This document shows positions 25,095-33,085 of a stretch of DNA of 64,000 nucleotides, piece after piece. The notes beneath the pieces were generated by a model, which saw nothing but the letters and a program-made list of their open reading frames with translations, was not told the origin of the DNA and made no database searches. Every line of letters begins with the position of its first letter. Positions within the stretch are counted from its first letter, which is position 1. Made by a program: the position numbers and the translations under genes. The stretch is from Plantibacter auratus (GTDB taxonomy: Bacteria; Actinomycetota; Actinomycetes; Actinomycetales; Microbacteriaceae), in the NCBI RefSeq assembly GCF_050587365.1, contig NZ_JBOBFV010000002.1, forward strand, positions 620,001-684,000. The letters are read 5' to 3'.

Positions 25095-26456
25095 TCAGAA
25101 GAACTTCAGGTAGCGGGCGGTCTCCCAGTCCGACACGTGCGCCTGATACTCGTTCCATTCCTGGCGCTTGTAGTCGATGAACGCGTCGTACATCGCCTCG
25201 CCGAACACGGCACGCGACAGCGAGTCGGTGGCGAACTCGTCGACCGCCTCGCCGAGGCTGCGAGGCAGCATGCCGATGCCGAGCTGCGCGACCTGTGCCT
25301 CGGTGTAGTCGTACATGTTCTCGGTGTGCGGCGCTCCCGGGTCGAGGTCCTCACGGATGCCCTCGAGGCCCGCGGCGAGGATGAGTGCCGCCCCGAGGTA
25401 CGGGTTGCAGCTGATGTCGGCCGCCCGGCACTCCACGCGCCCACCCTGGAGCGGCACGCGGAGCATGTTCGTCCGGTTGTTGTTGCCGTAGCTCACGAAG
25501 ACCGGCGCCCAGGTGGAACCCGACATGCTGCCCTGACGCACGAGCCGCTTGTAGCTGTTGACCGTCGGCGCGATGACCGCCGAGAGTGCCGGCGCGTGCT
25601 TGAGGACACCGGCGATGAACTTGTAGCCGAGCTCCGAGATGCCGCAACCACGCGGGTCGTCGTCCGTCTCGAAGAGGTTCTCGCCGGTCTCGATGTCGGC
25701 GAGCGACATGTTGAAGTGCGCACCCGACCCGCTCCGGTCGGCGAACGGCTTCGGCATGAAGGTCGCGAAGTAGCCGTGCTTGCGGACGATCTCGTTGGCC
25801 ATCAGCCGGAAGAACACGGCGCGGTCGGCCATGGTGAGCGCGTCGGAGTAGTTGAAGTCGATCTCGAACTGCCCCGGGGCGTCCTCGTGGTCGAACGAGT
25901 ACACGCCCCAGCCCATCTCGGTCATCGCCTCGACCAGCTCGGTGAGCCAATCGAGGTTGTCGAGCGCGGCGGTCGCCGTGTAGCAGGGCTTCGCGAGGTC
26001 GTCGCGGTCGCTGACCTCGGCCACGCCCTCCGGGGTGTCCTTGAGGACGAAGAACTCGGTCTCGATCCCGAGGTTGAAGGTGAAGCCCATCTCGGCCGCG
26101 GCATCGAGCTGGCGCTTGAGGATGTTGCGCGACGCCGCCTCGAACGGCTCGCCCTTCGTGTAGAGGTCGCTCGCGAAGAAGGCGACGTCCTTCCGCCACG
26201 GCAACTGCACGGCGCTGTCGAGGTCGGGACGGGCGGAGAGCTCCTCGTCGCTGATCGCCTGCGGGAGGCCGTCGAGCGCGGCCCCCGTGAAGAGCTCCGA
26301 TCCCCCGGCCATGCGCTCGAGGTGCGACAGCGGGACGAACTTGGTCTTGATGCTGCCGTGCATGTCCACGAAGCTCGCCATCGCGTACTTGACGCCGGCC
26401 TCCTGCAGTCGGGCGCGGACGGACTCCACGGTGGTAACGGTCTCGACGACGGTCAT
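25095..26456 (-). CDS. glnT: Type III glutamine synthetase (GlnT-like)
   Basis: This 453-aa protein of the glutamine synthetase fold has the N-terminal beta-grasp segment KYAMASFVDMHGSIKTKFVP and the ATP-grasp-like catalytic core with GIETEFFVLKD and WGVYSFDHEDAPGQFEIDFNYSDAL. It has the Mg/substrate blocks FMPKPFADRSGSGAHFNMSL and NNRTNMLRVP, and ECRAADISCNPYLGAALILAAG. This matches GlnT/GSIII-type enzymes, which make glutamine or gamma-glutamyl-amine products. GGAGGAG is 8 bases before the ATG at 26456. It is first gene of a glnT-hydrolase-tetR unit and has two palindromic boxes upstream. Confidence 0.88.
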   Translation of the reverse strand: MTVVETVTTVESVRARLQEAGVKYAMASFVDMHGSIKTKFVPLSHLERMAGGSELFTGAALDGLPQAISDEELSARPDLDSAVQLPWRKDVAFFASDLYTKGEPFEAASRNILKRQLDAAAEMGFTFNLGIETEFFVLKDTPEGVAEVSDRDDLAKPCYTATAALDNLDWLTELVEAMTEMGWGVYSFDHEDAPGQFEIDFNYSDALTMADRAVFFRLMANEIVRKHGYFATFMPKPFADRSGSGAHFNMSLADIETGENLFETDDDPRGCGISELGYKFIAGVLKHAPALSAVIAPTVNSYKRLVRQGSMSGSTWAPVFVSYGNNNRTNMLRVPLQGGRVECRAADISCNPYLGAALILAAGLEGIREDLDPGAPHTENMYDYTEAQVAQLGIGMLPRSLGEAVDEFATDSLSRAVFGEAMYDAFIDYKRQEWNEYQAHVSDWETARYLKFF

Positions 26457-26497
26457 GGGATGCTCCTCCGGTTGCGTCGCTGCCTCGCCGCGACTGA

Positions 26498-26516
26498 TTT
26501 CGATATTGTATTGAAA
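26498..26516. promoter_or_regulatory. AmtR-like operator before glnT, site 1
   Basis: TTTCGATATTGTATTGAAA has TTTCRAT / ATYGAAA arms in a 19-bp palindrome. It is centred about 50 bp before the glnT start. Confidence 0.65.
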
Positions 26517-26532
26517 GTATGCGTGGGTGGAG

Positions 26533-26551
26533 TTTCGATGCAGTGTCGAAA
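26533..26551. promoter_or_regulatory. AmtR-like operator before glnT, site 2
   Basis: TTTCGATGCAGTGTCGAAA has perfect 6-bp arms TTTCGA/TCGAAA. It differs at three of 19 positions from the amtB site at 23207-23225. It lies 35 bp centre-to-centre from site 1. Confidence 0.65.
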
Positions 26552-26646
26552 ATGTTTCCGGGGTGTGAACCCTGCGCCGAGGTGCACTGGAACGCCGAAC
26601 CGGCGCCCGTCGCGAGTGCGAAGGACGCCGGTTCCGGGAGTCGTGG

Positions 26647-27693
26647 TTACGGAACGATGACCGCACGCCCGCGGATCGTGCCCGCGTGCAGGTCCTCGTA
26701 GGCCTTCGGGGCGTCGTCGAGCGAGTACGGCTGCACCTCGACGTCGACCTTGCCCGCCTTCGCGAGCTCGAAGACCTCGATGAGCTCGCTCCGCGAACCC
26801 CAGTACGGCACGCGCACGGCGGCATCGTAGGCGATCGACCCGAAGCCGACGGTGGCCGAACCGCCACCGATGCCGACGATCGTCACGTCGGCCTCCATGG
26901 CTGCGACTGCGGTGGCCGTGGCGATCGTCGGGTTGGCGCCGACGAAGTCGAACACCGCGTCGACCCCGACCCCGCCGGTCAGCTCGCGGATCTTGCCCGC
27001 GGCTGACTCGTCGCTGATGAGCGTGACGTCGGCGCCGACGTGCTTCGCCAGCTCGAGCTTCTCGTCGCTCACGTCGAGGACGATGACCGTCGCGCCGGAG
27101 AGCGCCTTGAGCATCTGGATGCCGACGTGACCGAGACCACCGGATCCGATGACGACGGCGAAGGTTCCGGCTCCGAGCTTCGGCAGGCTGCGCTTGATCG
27201 CGTGGTACGGCGTGAGGCCGGCATCGGTGAGCGACACGTTCTTCACGGGGTCGAGGTCGCCGATCGGCACCAGGTGACGCACGTCGTCGACGATCATGTA
27301 CTCGGCCATCGAGCCCTGGCTGCCGAGTCCGGGAGGACGGATCCCCTCGGCGACGGCGTTCGTGCAGTAGTTCTCCTTGCCCTGCGAGCAGTTCAGGCAG
27401 TGACCACAGCCCCACGGTCCGTAGACGGCGACCGCGTCGCCGATCTGCAGGCTCGTCTCGACACCCTCACCGAACGACTCGATGACGCCGGCGCCCTCGT
27501 GTCCGAGCGTGAGCGGCAGCGGGTACTGCTGCGCGAGGTAGTCCTCCTCGGGGAGGCTCATGACGTAGTCGTCGGAGTGGCAGACACCGGCGGCGGTGAC
27601 CTTCAGGAGGATCTCACCCGGCCCCGGTGTCGGCTTCTCGATCTCGACGACCTCGGGGGCCGAGCCGATCTTCGTGTACCGCAGTGCCTTCAT
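26647..27693 (-). CDS. Zinc-dependent NAD(P) alcohol dehydrogenase (AdhA/AdhP-like)
   Basis: This 348-aa MDR alcohol dehydrogenase has catalytic zinc ligands in GVCHSDDYV and GHEGAGV, and structural zinc Cys in CGHCLNCSQGKENYC. The cofactor motif is VVIGSGGLGHVGIQMLKAL, with Asp in VLDVSDEK suggesting NAD. SMAEYMIV and PYHAIKRSLPKL are typical. Its promoter carries a TGTCAG inverted repeat (27754-27770) nearly identical on one side to the sites of the MarR gene 1 kb away. That makes it a likely target of that MarR rather than of the nitrogen regulator. Confidence 0.9.
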   Translation of the reverse strand: MKALRYTKIGSAPEVVEIEKPTPGPGEILLKVTAAGVCHSDDYVMSLPEEDYLAQQYPLPLTLGHEGAGVIESFGEGVETSLQIGDAVAVYGPWGCGHCLNCSQGKENYCTNAVAEGIRPPGLGSQGSMAEYMIVDDVRHLVPIGDLDPVKNVSLTDAGLTPYHAIKRSLPKLGAGTFAVVIGSGGLGHVGIQMLKALSGATVIVLDVSDEKLELAKHVGADVTLISDESAAGKIRELTGGVGVDAVFDFVGANPTIATATAVAAMEADVTIVGIGGGSATVGFGSIAYDAAVRVPYWGSRSELIEVFELAKAGKVDVEVQPYSLDDAPKAYEDLHAGTIRGRAVIVP

Positions 27694-27753
27694 GGTGAGA
27701 CATCCTCCTCGAGCGTCGGAACCGCACGCCGCAGTCGCTCACTAAGCGACGTG

Positions 27754-27770
27754 TGTCAGATAAGTCTGAC
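27754..27770. promoter_or_regulatory. TGTCAG inverted repeat before alcohol dehydrogenase
   Basis: TGTCAGATAAGTCTGAC lies about 61 bp before the start codon. The first ten bases equal the complement of the marR site at 28794-28809. The half-site spacing here is 6, not 4. Confidence 0.55.
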
Positions 27771-27836
27771 CGTTCCAGTATGCGCCTCGATCCGGCGGCC
27801 GGCACCCCGTTGACAGCGCCCTGGCACCGACACCCG

Positions 27837-28370
27837 TCAGCGTGGCTCCCAGGCCAGGACGACCTCGAGGAGCTCAGCTCGCGACAGCCCACTGTCGACC
27901 TGGAGGACCGGTTGCGGCAGAGTCACGAGCCAGGCCTCGTGCGACGCCCGACTCCGGCCGTCGAACGCAGGGTCGTCGTAGCCGCTCGCCCATTCACGGA
28001 ACTCCCGCCACGCACGGTCGTCATGCGGTTCGCCGGCCCGCCGCTCGATCTCTCGGGCCTCCAGACGCCGCAGCCGCTCCGCCGGATCGAGGGTCACGAA
28101 GACGATCGCGTCGCATTCGGCGACGATCTCGTCACCCCAGCCGGACATCGAGCCCGACAGGACCCAGGCCTCGCGCGGTACGAACAGCTCGCGCATGAGT
28201 TGCACCCGCTCCGCGTCAGAACGCTTGGTGACATAGGGCGGGTCGGTCGGCACCCAGAAGTAGTCGTCGGCGTCGGCGTGCGGGACGGACCAGTGGTCGG
28301 CGAGCGCCCGCCCGAGCGTGGTCACGCCACTGCCACTCGCACCCATCACGTGCACTCTCGATCGTCGCAT
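27837..28370 (-). CDS. P-loop nucleotide kinase-like ATPase
   Basis: This 177-aa protein of the shikimate/adenylate-kinase-like P-loop family has the Walker A GASGSGVTTLGRALAD (Lys of GK[ST] replaced by Val-Thr, GSGVTT), the substrate-side DADDYFW, WVLSGSMSGWGD, and IVFVTLDPAERLRRLEARE as lid region. The Walker A lysine replacement is known in this small family of ATPase-like proteins annotated as adenylate kinase; catalysis may be weak or different (inference). It converges on nothing and is followed by the dehydrogenase promoter. Function unknown. Confidence 0.75.
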   Translation of the reverse strand: MRRSRVHVMGASGSGVTTLGRALADHWSVPHADADDYFWVPTDPPYVTKRSDAERVQLMRELFVPREAWVLSGSMSGWGDEIVAECDAIVFVTLDPAERLRRLEAREIERRAGEPHDDRAWREFREWASGYDDPAFDGRSRASHEAWLVTLPQPVLQVDSGLSRAELLEVVLAWEPR

Positions 28371-28403
28371 CCGTCCATTCTGACCGGTCGGACGCGGACG
28401 AGC

Positions 28404-28772
28404 TCAGGCGCGGTCGTGGAGGGTCAGCTGGTAGCCGTCCGGGTCGGCGAAGGTGAAGGTGCGACCGAACGGGCCGTCGATCGGCGCCGAGACGATCGTG
28501 TGGCCGTCGGCGACGAGGGCGTCGTGGATCTCCTGGACGTCCGTGGAGTGCAGCCAGATCGCCGCGCCGATCCCAGGCTGGGGTGCGGAGGCGAGATCGG
28601 TTCCGGGGACGATGTCGCGCAGGGCGAAGGCGGTCGGCGACGTCTCGAAGACGACCGCGTGCGGCGGGCCGGCCTGCGAGCGGACGAGGCCGAGGTACCG
28701 CTCGTAGAACGCCTGCGAGGCGTCGAGGTCGGCGACCTGGAGGGAGATGAAGTCCGGTCCGGTGACGGGCAT
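28404..28772 (-). CDS. VOC family (glyoxalase-like) protein
   Basis: This 122-aa protein has the two beta-alpha-beta-beta-beta modules of the vicinal oxygen chelate fold. FISLQVADLDASQAFYERYL opens the first and AIWLHSTDVQEIHDALVADG the second, which ends FTFADPDGYQLTLHD. The metal-binding His/Glu set is only partly visible, so it may be a resistance or lyase-like protein. It is divergent from the MarR gene. Both share two TGTCAG palindromes, so it is the probable direct target of that regulator. Confidence 0.85.
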   Translation of the reverse strand: MPVTGPDFISLQVADLDASQAFYERYLGLVRSQAGPPHAVVFETSPTAFALRDIVPGTDLASAPQPGIGAAIWLHSTDVQEIHDALVADGHTIVSAPIDGPFGRTFTFADPDGYQLTLHDRA

Positions 28773-28793
28773 GATGTGCGTCCATTTCTGTCG

Positions 28794-28809
28794 TGTCAGT
28801 TATCTGACA
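28794..28809. promoter_or_regulatory. MarR operator O1 (VOC/marR divergent promoter)
   Basis: TGTCAGTTATCTGACA has perfect 6-bp arms, extended to 7 by flanking G and C. It lies 21 bp before the VOC start and 26 bp before the marR start. Confidence 0.75.
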
Positions 28810-28820
28810 CACTCAGCCTA

Positions 28821-28836
28821 TGTCAGAATACTGACA
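28821..28836. promoter_or_regulatory. MarR operator O2, overlapping the marR start codon
   Basis: TGTCAGAATACTGACA has arms identical to O1. Its last base is the A of the marR ATG. Binding there should block transcription or initiation of marR itself. Confidence 0.75.
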
Positions 28837-29282
28837 TGAGTCAAGACGGGATCGAACTGGACACCTCGCTGGGGTACCTCCTGAAGGAGGCGTCGAGCGC
28901 ACTCCGCTCAGCCATGGAGGCGGTGCTGCGGCCACTCGGCATGACGATCACGCACTACTCCTGCCTCGAACTCCTCACCCAGCGACCTGGGCTGTCGAAC
29001 TCCGAGCTGGCCCGCGGCGCCTTCGTCACCCGACAATCGATGAACGTGCTCCTGCAGGCCCTCGAGCGCGACGGCTTCGTCAGCCGCCCCGAACAGGCTC
29101 CCGTCGGCAAGGCGCTGCCGACCCGGCTCACGCCGCTCGGTCGTGAGCACCTCGCGCAGGCGACCGCTGCCGTGCGATCGGTCGAGGTCAGGATGCTGAG
29201 CGGCCTGACCGCCGAGCAGCAACGGGAAGCACTCGTCGTCCTGCGCAGCATGATCCGATCACTTCGCGACGACGAGCGCTGA
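28836..29282 (+). CDS. MarR family regulator
   Basis: This 148-aa winged-helix MarR protein has SSALRSAMEAVLRPLGMTITHY (dimer helix), then NSELARGAFVTRQSMNVLLQALERDGFVSR as recognition helix and wing (about 52-90), and a C-terminal dimer helix. The start ATG at 28836 overlaps operator O2. It is probably a repressor of itself, of the divergent VOC gene and perhaps of the alcohol dehydrogenase at 26.6-27.7 kb. Reactive aldehydes or phenols are common effectors of such MarR proteins (inference). Confidence 0.87.
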   Translation: MSQDGIELDTSLGYLLKEASSALRSAMEAVLRPLGMTITHYSCLELLTQRPGLSNSELARGAFVTRQSMNVLLQALERDGFVSRPEQAPVGKALPTRLTPLGREHLAQATAAVRSVEVRMLSGLTAEQQREALVVLRSMIRSLRDDER

Positions 29283-29290
29283 GGCACCCG

Positions 29291-30421
29291 TCAGTCGGTG
29301 ATGGGAAGGGTCTCCACGAACGCCTGGATCCGGTCCGCCACAGCGACCGGGACCTGCCAGGCCGTGAAGTGCGCCCCGCGATCCAGTTCCGTCCAGCTCC
29401 GGATGTCGCTGTAGGCCCTTGCCGCGTAGGAGCGCGGGAGTCCGCGTTCGCCCGTCTGCACGGCGACGGCCACGGGCACCTCGATCAGCGGGAGTTCGGG
29501 CTGCTTGGGGTGGTCGCGATACGGCCGGAACGATGATCCGATGCCCTGCGTGAACCAGTACAGCGAGACCGTGGTCAGCAGCTCGTCGTCGGTCCACCAG
29601 GTGCCGTCGCCCGCCCACGCGAGGAGCTTCTCCGCGATCCATGCGGCGAGGCCCACCGGCGAGTCGTGCAGGGCCGTCGCGAGGATCTCGGGCCTGGTTG
29701 CCTGCACACGGGCATAGGCGAGACCGCGAGCCCACTCCTGGTCGTGTCGATCGAGCCAGTCCTGCTCCTCGGCGGTGAGGTCGCGCGCTCGGGACGCCGA
29801 CGGGAAGGCGGCATGCGTCGCGAACTGACCGATGACCGACTCGGGATGGAGCGCCGCAAGCCAGTCGCTCGTCGTCGACCCGACGTCCTCGCCGTAGGTG
29901 AGGTAGCTCGCGTGCCCCAGCACCTCGGTCATGAGTGCGTGCATGAGTTCGGCGACCACCGGGCCGGTGAACGGCCGGTCCACGAGGGGCGCTGAGAACC
30001 CGTACCCGGGCAGGGATGGGACGACGACCTCGAAGCCGAGTGTCCGGCCGTCGCCGAGGTCGACCGTGCGTCCTGCGAGTTCCCTCGCCAGCGGCAGCAT
30101 CTCGATGAAGGAGTACGGCCAGCCGTGGAACGCGATCACCGGGACCGTCACCGTGACGCCGTCCGGTGCCGGTAGCCGCGCGACATGCAGCCGCTGCCCG
30201 TCGACCTCCGCCTCGAACTGCGGCACATCCTGAAGTTCGCGTTCGATGCGCCGCCAGTCGAAGCCGTCCCGCCAGTGGTCGACGAGCGACCGCAACCGGT
30301 CGAGCGAGAGGGCGCTCTCCTCGTCGGCGTCACCGATCGCGGCGGGGAGGCGAACCGTGTCGAGTCGCCGCCGCAGGTCTTCGAGGTCGGCATCGGGCAC
30401 CTGGATCCGGAACGAGCGCAT
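29291..30421 (-). CDS. Epoxide hydrolase (EHN-type alpha/beta hydrolase)
   Basis: This 376-aa protein has the N-terminal EHN domain (about 1-110; FRIQVPDADLEDLRRRLDTVRLP, DWRRIERELQ) and an alpha/beta hydrolase core like microsomal/juvenile-hormone epoxide hydrolases. The oxyanion motif is HGWPYSF, the nucleophile is Asp in YGEDVGSTTSDWLAALHPE, and the base His is in LDRGAHFTAWQVP. Tyr in SLYWFTQG may polarise the epoxide. It opens epoxides to diols in the cytoplasm. It converges with marR after an 8-bp gap. Confidence 0.88.
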   Translation of the reverse strand: MRSFRIQVPDADLEDLRRRLDTVRLPAAIGDADEESALSLDRLRSLVDHWRDGFDWRRIERELQDVPQFEAEVDGQRLHVARLPAPDGVTVTVPVIAFHGWPYSFIEMLPLARELAGRTVDLGDGRTLGFEVVVPSLPGYGFSAPLVDRPFTGPVVAELMHALMTEVLGHASYLTYGEDVGSTTSDWLAALHPESVIGQFATHAAFPSASRARDLTAEEQDWLDRHDQEWARGLAYARVQATRPEILATALHDSPVGLAAWIAEKLLAWAGDGTWWTDDELLTTVSLYWFTQGIGSSFRPYRDHPKQPELPLIEVPVAVAVQTGERGLPRSYAARAYSDIRSWTELDRGAHFTAWQVPVAVADRIQAFVETLPITD

Positions 30422-30496
30422 GCGGTCGACGCTAGAGCAGACGTCCGACAGGGATGAACGATGCGCAGCGACGGTGTGTGACCACGACGCCCTGGT

Positions 30497-30519
30497 ATCA
30501 TTTAGCTATAGCTAATGAT
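30497..30519. promoter_or_regulatory. Palindrome before XRE antitoxin-like gene
   Basis: The core TAGCTATAGCTA is a perfect palindrome, flanked by ATCAT and ATGAT (23 bp in all). It is AT-rich in a GC-rich region and 11 bp before the start codon, so it probably contains the -10 region and an autoregulatory site. Confidence 0.65.
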
Positions 30520-30530
30520 CGGAGGAGTCG

Positions 30531-31112
30531 ATGAGTACGCTGATTCGGGACACGATGAGCGCTGCGGGGACGAGCGGGGCCGAACTGGCTCGGCGCCTGC
30601 ACGTCACGCCTGGGGCGATCTCGCAGCTCTTGAAGTCCGAGGAGGACGCGACGATCAAGCTGGCATCGCTCGAGCGGGCACTGCGCGCCCTGGGGAAGGA
30701 CATCGTCATCAACGCGGTCGAGTCGTCATCACCCGCCGCTCGGTTCTCGCCCGCCGGGGTCTCCCAGGCGATGAGCGACGCACTCATCGAGGGAGATCGC
30801 ACCTTCGCCCTCCGCCTGCTGACGCAAGCGGCGCAGAAAGTCGCAGTCGAGCCCGACCTTGCGACTGATCCGCTGTTCGCCAGACCTCCAGAGCAACTCC
30901 CGGACACCGGATGGGACACCCTGTTCCGGGCCCATTACGGCCGAGCACTGCCTGATGCGCTCACCGCACGATGGCCCGAGCTGACGCCGCTGCCCGAGCC
31001 ATGGTTCGTCTCCCAGTTCGACAGCCTGCGGGAGCGTGCGCGCACCCGCTCGCCGGAGCACTTGCGGCGCCTCAACATCTTCATCGACGAGCAGAGCCTG
31101 AGCCGCGCGTGA
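30531..31112 (+). CDS. XRE family protein, orphan antitoxin-like
   Basis: This 193-aa protein has an N-terminal helix-turn-helix (about 5-60; SGAELARRLHVTPGAISQLL) and a conserved C-terminal block, TGWDTLFRAHYGRALPDALT to PWFVSQFDSLRERARTRSPEHLRRLNIFID. I recognise that block from actinobacterial antitoxins encoded before AbiEii-type nucleotidyltransferase toxins (family knowledge, not proven here). GGAGGAG is 6 bases before the ATG. The following toxin frame starts at the GTGA overlap but stops after 22 codons, so this looks like an antitoxin left without its toxin. Confidence 0.78.
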   Translation: MSTLIRDTMSAAGTSGAELARRLHVTPGAISQLLKSEEDATIKLASLERALRALGKDIVINAVESSSPAARFSPAGVSQAMSDALIEGDRTFALRLLTQAAQKVAVEPDLATDPLFARPPEQLPDTGWDTLFRAHYGRALPDALTARWPELTPLPEPWFVSQFDSLRERARTRSPEHLRRLNIFIDEQSLSRA

Positions 31113-31177
31113 GCCGTGAGCCGCAGTTGGATCCAGGTTTCGTCCGCCAGTTGATGCGGGAGCTCCGGACCTCCTAA
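31109..31177 (+). pseudogene. Truncated downstream toxin-like frame (22 codons)
   Basis: The GTG at 31109 overlaps the antitoxin stop by 4 bp, as for coupled toxin-antitoxin genes. The peptide SREPQLDPGFVRQLMRELRT then ends at TAA, which overlaps the stop of the converging GNAT gene. The position and coupling suggest the 5' stub of a toxin gene cut by recombination. A genuine tiny protein is the alternative. Confidence 0.5.
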
Positions 31178-31710
31178 CGAACCGGAAGAAGCAGATCGCC
31201 GTCAGGCGCCGGATCAGTCGCCAAGCGGGCGTGCAGCTCGACATCGAAGCGATCGTCGCCGTACGCGAGCTTCTGCCGTTCGATGCCCTCGGGGAGGAAG
31301 CCGGCCCGTGTCGCGACCCCGCAGGACGCAGGGTTGTTGACCCGATGCCCCAGCTCCAGGCGGAACAGCCCCTCGCGGAATGCGTGATCGGCGACCGTCC
31401 TGACCGCTCGCGTCGCGAGACCGCCGCCCCGCGCACCCCTGATCAGCCAGTAGGACAGCCAAGCTGTGGAGTGCCGACGGTCGATCGCGGAGACACCGAC
31501 GTTGCCGACCACCGAACCGTTGCGGACGATCGCCCAGTTGAGTCGGGACTCGGAGGAGGTCAGCGCGCGCTCGATGAAGTGGACGGCGTCCTGGACCGTC
31601 GACAGGTCCGCGTCGCCGAATTGCGGAGCCAGGTCGACGTTCTCGACGTAGGCGGCTTGGAGGGACTGCGCATCGTCGGCGTCCCACGGGCGCAAGAACG
31701 TGTCGACCAT
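31174..31710 (-). CDS. GNAT family N-acetyltransferase (RimJ/RimL-like)
   Basis: This 178-aa protein has the GNAT fold of the ribosomal-protein-alanine/RimL subgroup: FLRPWDADDAQSLQAAY at the N-terminus, NWAIVRNGSVVGNVGVSAID, SYWLIRGARGGGLATRAVRTVADHAF (acetyl-CoA pyrophosphate loop R-x-x-G-G-x-A), LELGHRVNNPASCGVATRAGF and PEGIERQKL. I start it at ATG 31710, just before the fold. The acceptor may be a protein N-terminus or small molecule. Its last codon overlaps the toxin stub, marking the likely recombination junction. Confidence 0.87.
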   Translation of the reverse strand: MVDTFLRPWDADDAQSLQAAYVENVDLAPQFGDADLSTVQDAVHFIERALTSSESRLNWAIVRNGSVVGNVGVSAIDRRHSTAWLSYWLIRGARGGGLATRAVRTVADHAFREGLFRLELGHRVNNPASCGVATRAGFLPEGIERQKLAYGDDRFDVELHARLATDPAPDGDLLLPVR

Positions 31711-31736
31711 GCGTCCAGTCTGGCAGCCGTTGCGCT

Positions 31737-33014
31737 TCAACCCAGTGTGCGCATCCAGACCCGGAGGTCGGCGAGGGCCGTGAGGGCGACAGTGGCGTGA
31801 TCGGCGTCGGGGTAGACGCGTGAGGTCACCGAGGCGCCGGCCTGTTCCTGCGCGGCGACGTAGGCGGCGGTCACGGCAGGCCGGATGAGCGTGTCCTTCG
31901 ATCCCTGCGCGACGAACAGCGGCACGGTGATCCGCTCGGTCGGCGTGTTCTCCCGCAGGAGGTCACTCCACACGGGGGCCGTCGCCGGGTCCTCGGTCAG
32001 GAACGAGCCGATCATCGGGTCGGCGATGTCGTGCAGCTGCTGGTTCTCGCCGAGGAGACACAGCTTCGCCATAGCGGGCACGGCCGCCACTCCGGCCGGA
32101 GAGAGGATGGTGCTGAGCGGCTCCGCAGGGAGTCGGTCTGCATAGGCCTCGGCGTAGGCGTTGAAGGCGTAGGCCCCGATCGTGACACCGGAGACGTCGC
32201 GGATGTCGTCCTCGAGGAGCGCCGCCAGGTCGCTCGCCGGAGCCGCGACCGCGACGCCCCGCACGTCGAGGTCCGGCGCATAGGTGGCGGCACGCTGCGC
32301 CGCGAACAGGGCGCCGTGTCCACCCTGCGAGTGCCCCCACAGCACGACGCGGTCGCTCGCGCCGATGCCCTCGACGTGCTGCGCGGCACGGGCGATGTCG
32401 AGGACGTTCGCCGCCTCGGTCGCGCCGATGAGGAACGACGCCGGGCCGGGGATCCCCATACCCGCGTAGTCGGTGGCGACGACGACGTTGCCGTCCGCGA
32501 GGAGGTCGGTGAGCCCCTCGATGAGCGCGAACGGCGCGATACCGCTCGACGGCGCACAGTGCGGTGCGGTGCCGGTCGTCGGGTGCGCCCAGGACACGAC
32601 CGTTCGGCTCCCGGCCGCCGCCGGTCCACTCGGTGCGACGATCAGGCCGGAGACGAGGATGTCGGCGCCGTCGACATCGGTCGAGTGGTAGACGACCCGC
32701 AGCGCCGTGGCACCGTCCGGCGCGCCGACGACGGGCTCACTCCGCACGATCGTCCCCGGCGTCGCGGAGGTCGACGCCGGTGTGGGCGTAGCCGACCCGT
32801 AGAAGCCCTCCACCGAGGACTCGACCGCCGCCCCCTCCCCCACGCGGACGCCGAAGTCGAGCAGCCGCGCGACGGCAGGTGCCGCCACGATGAACGCCAC
32901 CAACGCGGCGACGCCGATGATCCGTCCGACCACCCGACGACGGGACGTGGGCGCCTGCTCGCGTCGTCCACCGTCGTCCGCTGGGCCGGGTTCGGAGCCA
33001 CCGCGTGTCGCCAT
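31737..33014 (-). CDS. Secreted/anchored lipase (LIP family secretory lipase)
   Basis: This 425-aa protein has a charged cytoplasmic N-terminus, one signal-anchor helix at about 28-48 (RVVGRIIGVAALVAFIVAAP), a Ser/Thr/Pro-rich linker, and an alpha/beta hydrolase domain of the secretory lipase family. Ser is in VVLWGHSQGGHGALFAAQ. Asp is in QGSKDTLIRPAV and His in YPDADHATVAL. CAPSSG and KLCLLG may form a disulphide. It should act outside the membrane on lipids or esters. Confidence 0.87.
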   Translation of the reverse strand: MATRGGSEPGPADDGGRREQAPTSRRRVVGRIIGVAALVAFIVAAPAVARLLDFGVRVGEGAAVESSVEGFYGSATPTPASTSATPGTIVRSEPVVGAPDGATALRVVYHSTDVDGADILVSGLIVAPSGPAAAGSRTVVSWAHPTTGTAPHCAPSSGIAPFALIEGLTDLLADGNVVVATDYAGMGIPGPASFLIGATEAANVLDIARAAQHVEGIGASDRVVLWGHSQGGHGALFAAQRAATYAPDLDVRGVAVAAPASDLAALLEDDIRDVSGVTIGAYAFNAYAEAYADRLPAEPLSTILSPAGVAAVPAMAKLCLLGENQQLHDIADPMIGSFLTEDPATAPVWSDLLRENTPTERITVPLFVAQGSKDTLIRPAVTAAYVAAQEQAGASVTSRVYPDADHATVALTALADLRVWMRTLG

Positions 33015-33085
33015 GACTCATACGGTAGACCGAGGATCGGACGGGCGCGATGTCGAACGCCCGCTGATGACACCGCCCGGCCTGG

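Noticed and set aside
23295..26456. Riboswitch before amtB or glnT
   Set aside because: Leaders are short and filled with palindromic operators; no conserved glutamine-riboswitch fold was seen.
24945..26660. 571-codon plus-strand frame opposite glnT
   Set aside because: Overlaps the well-supported glutamine synthetase completely and has no domain.
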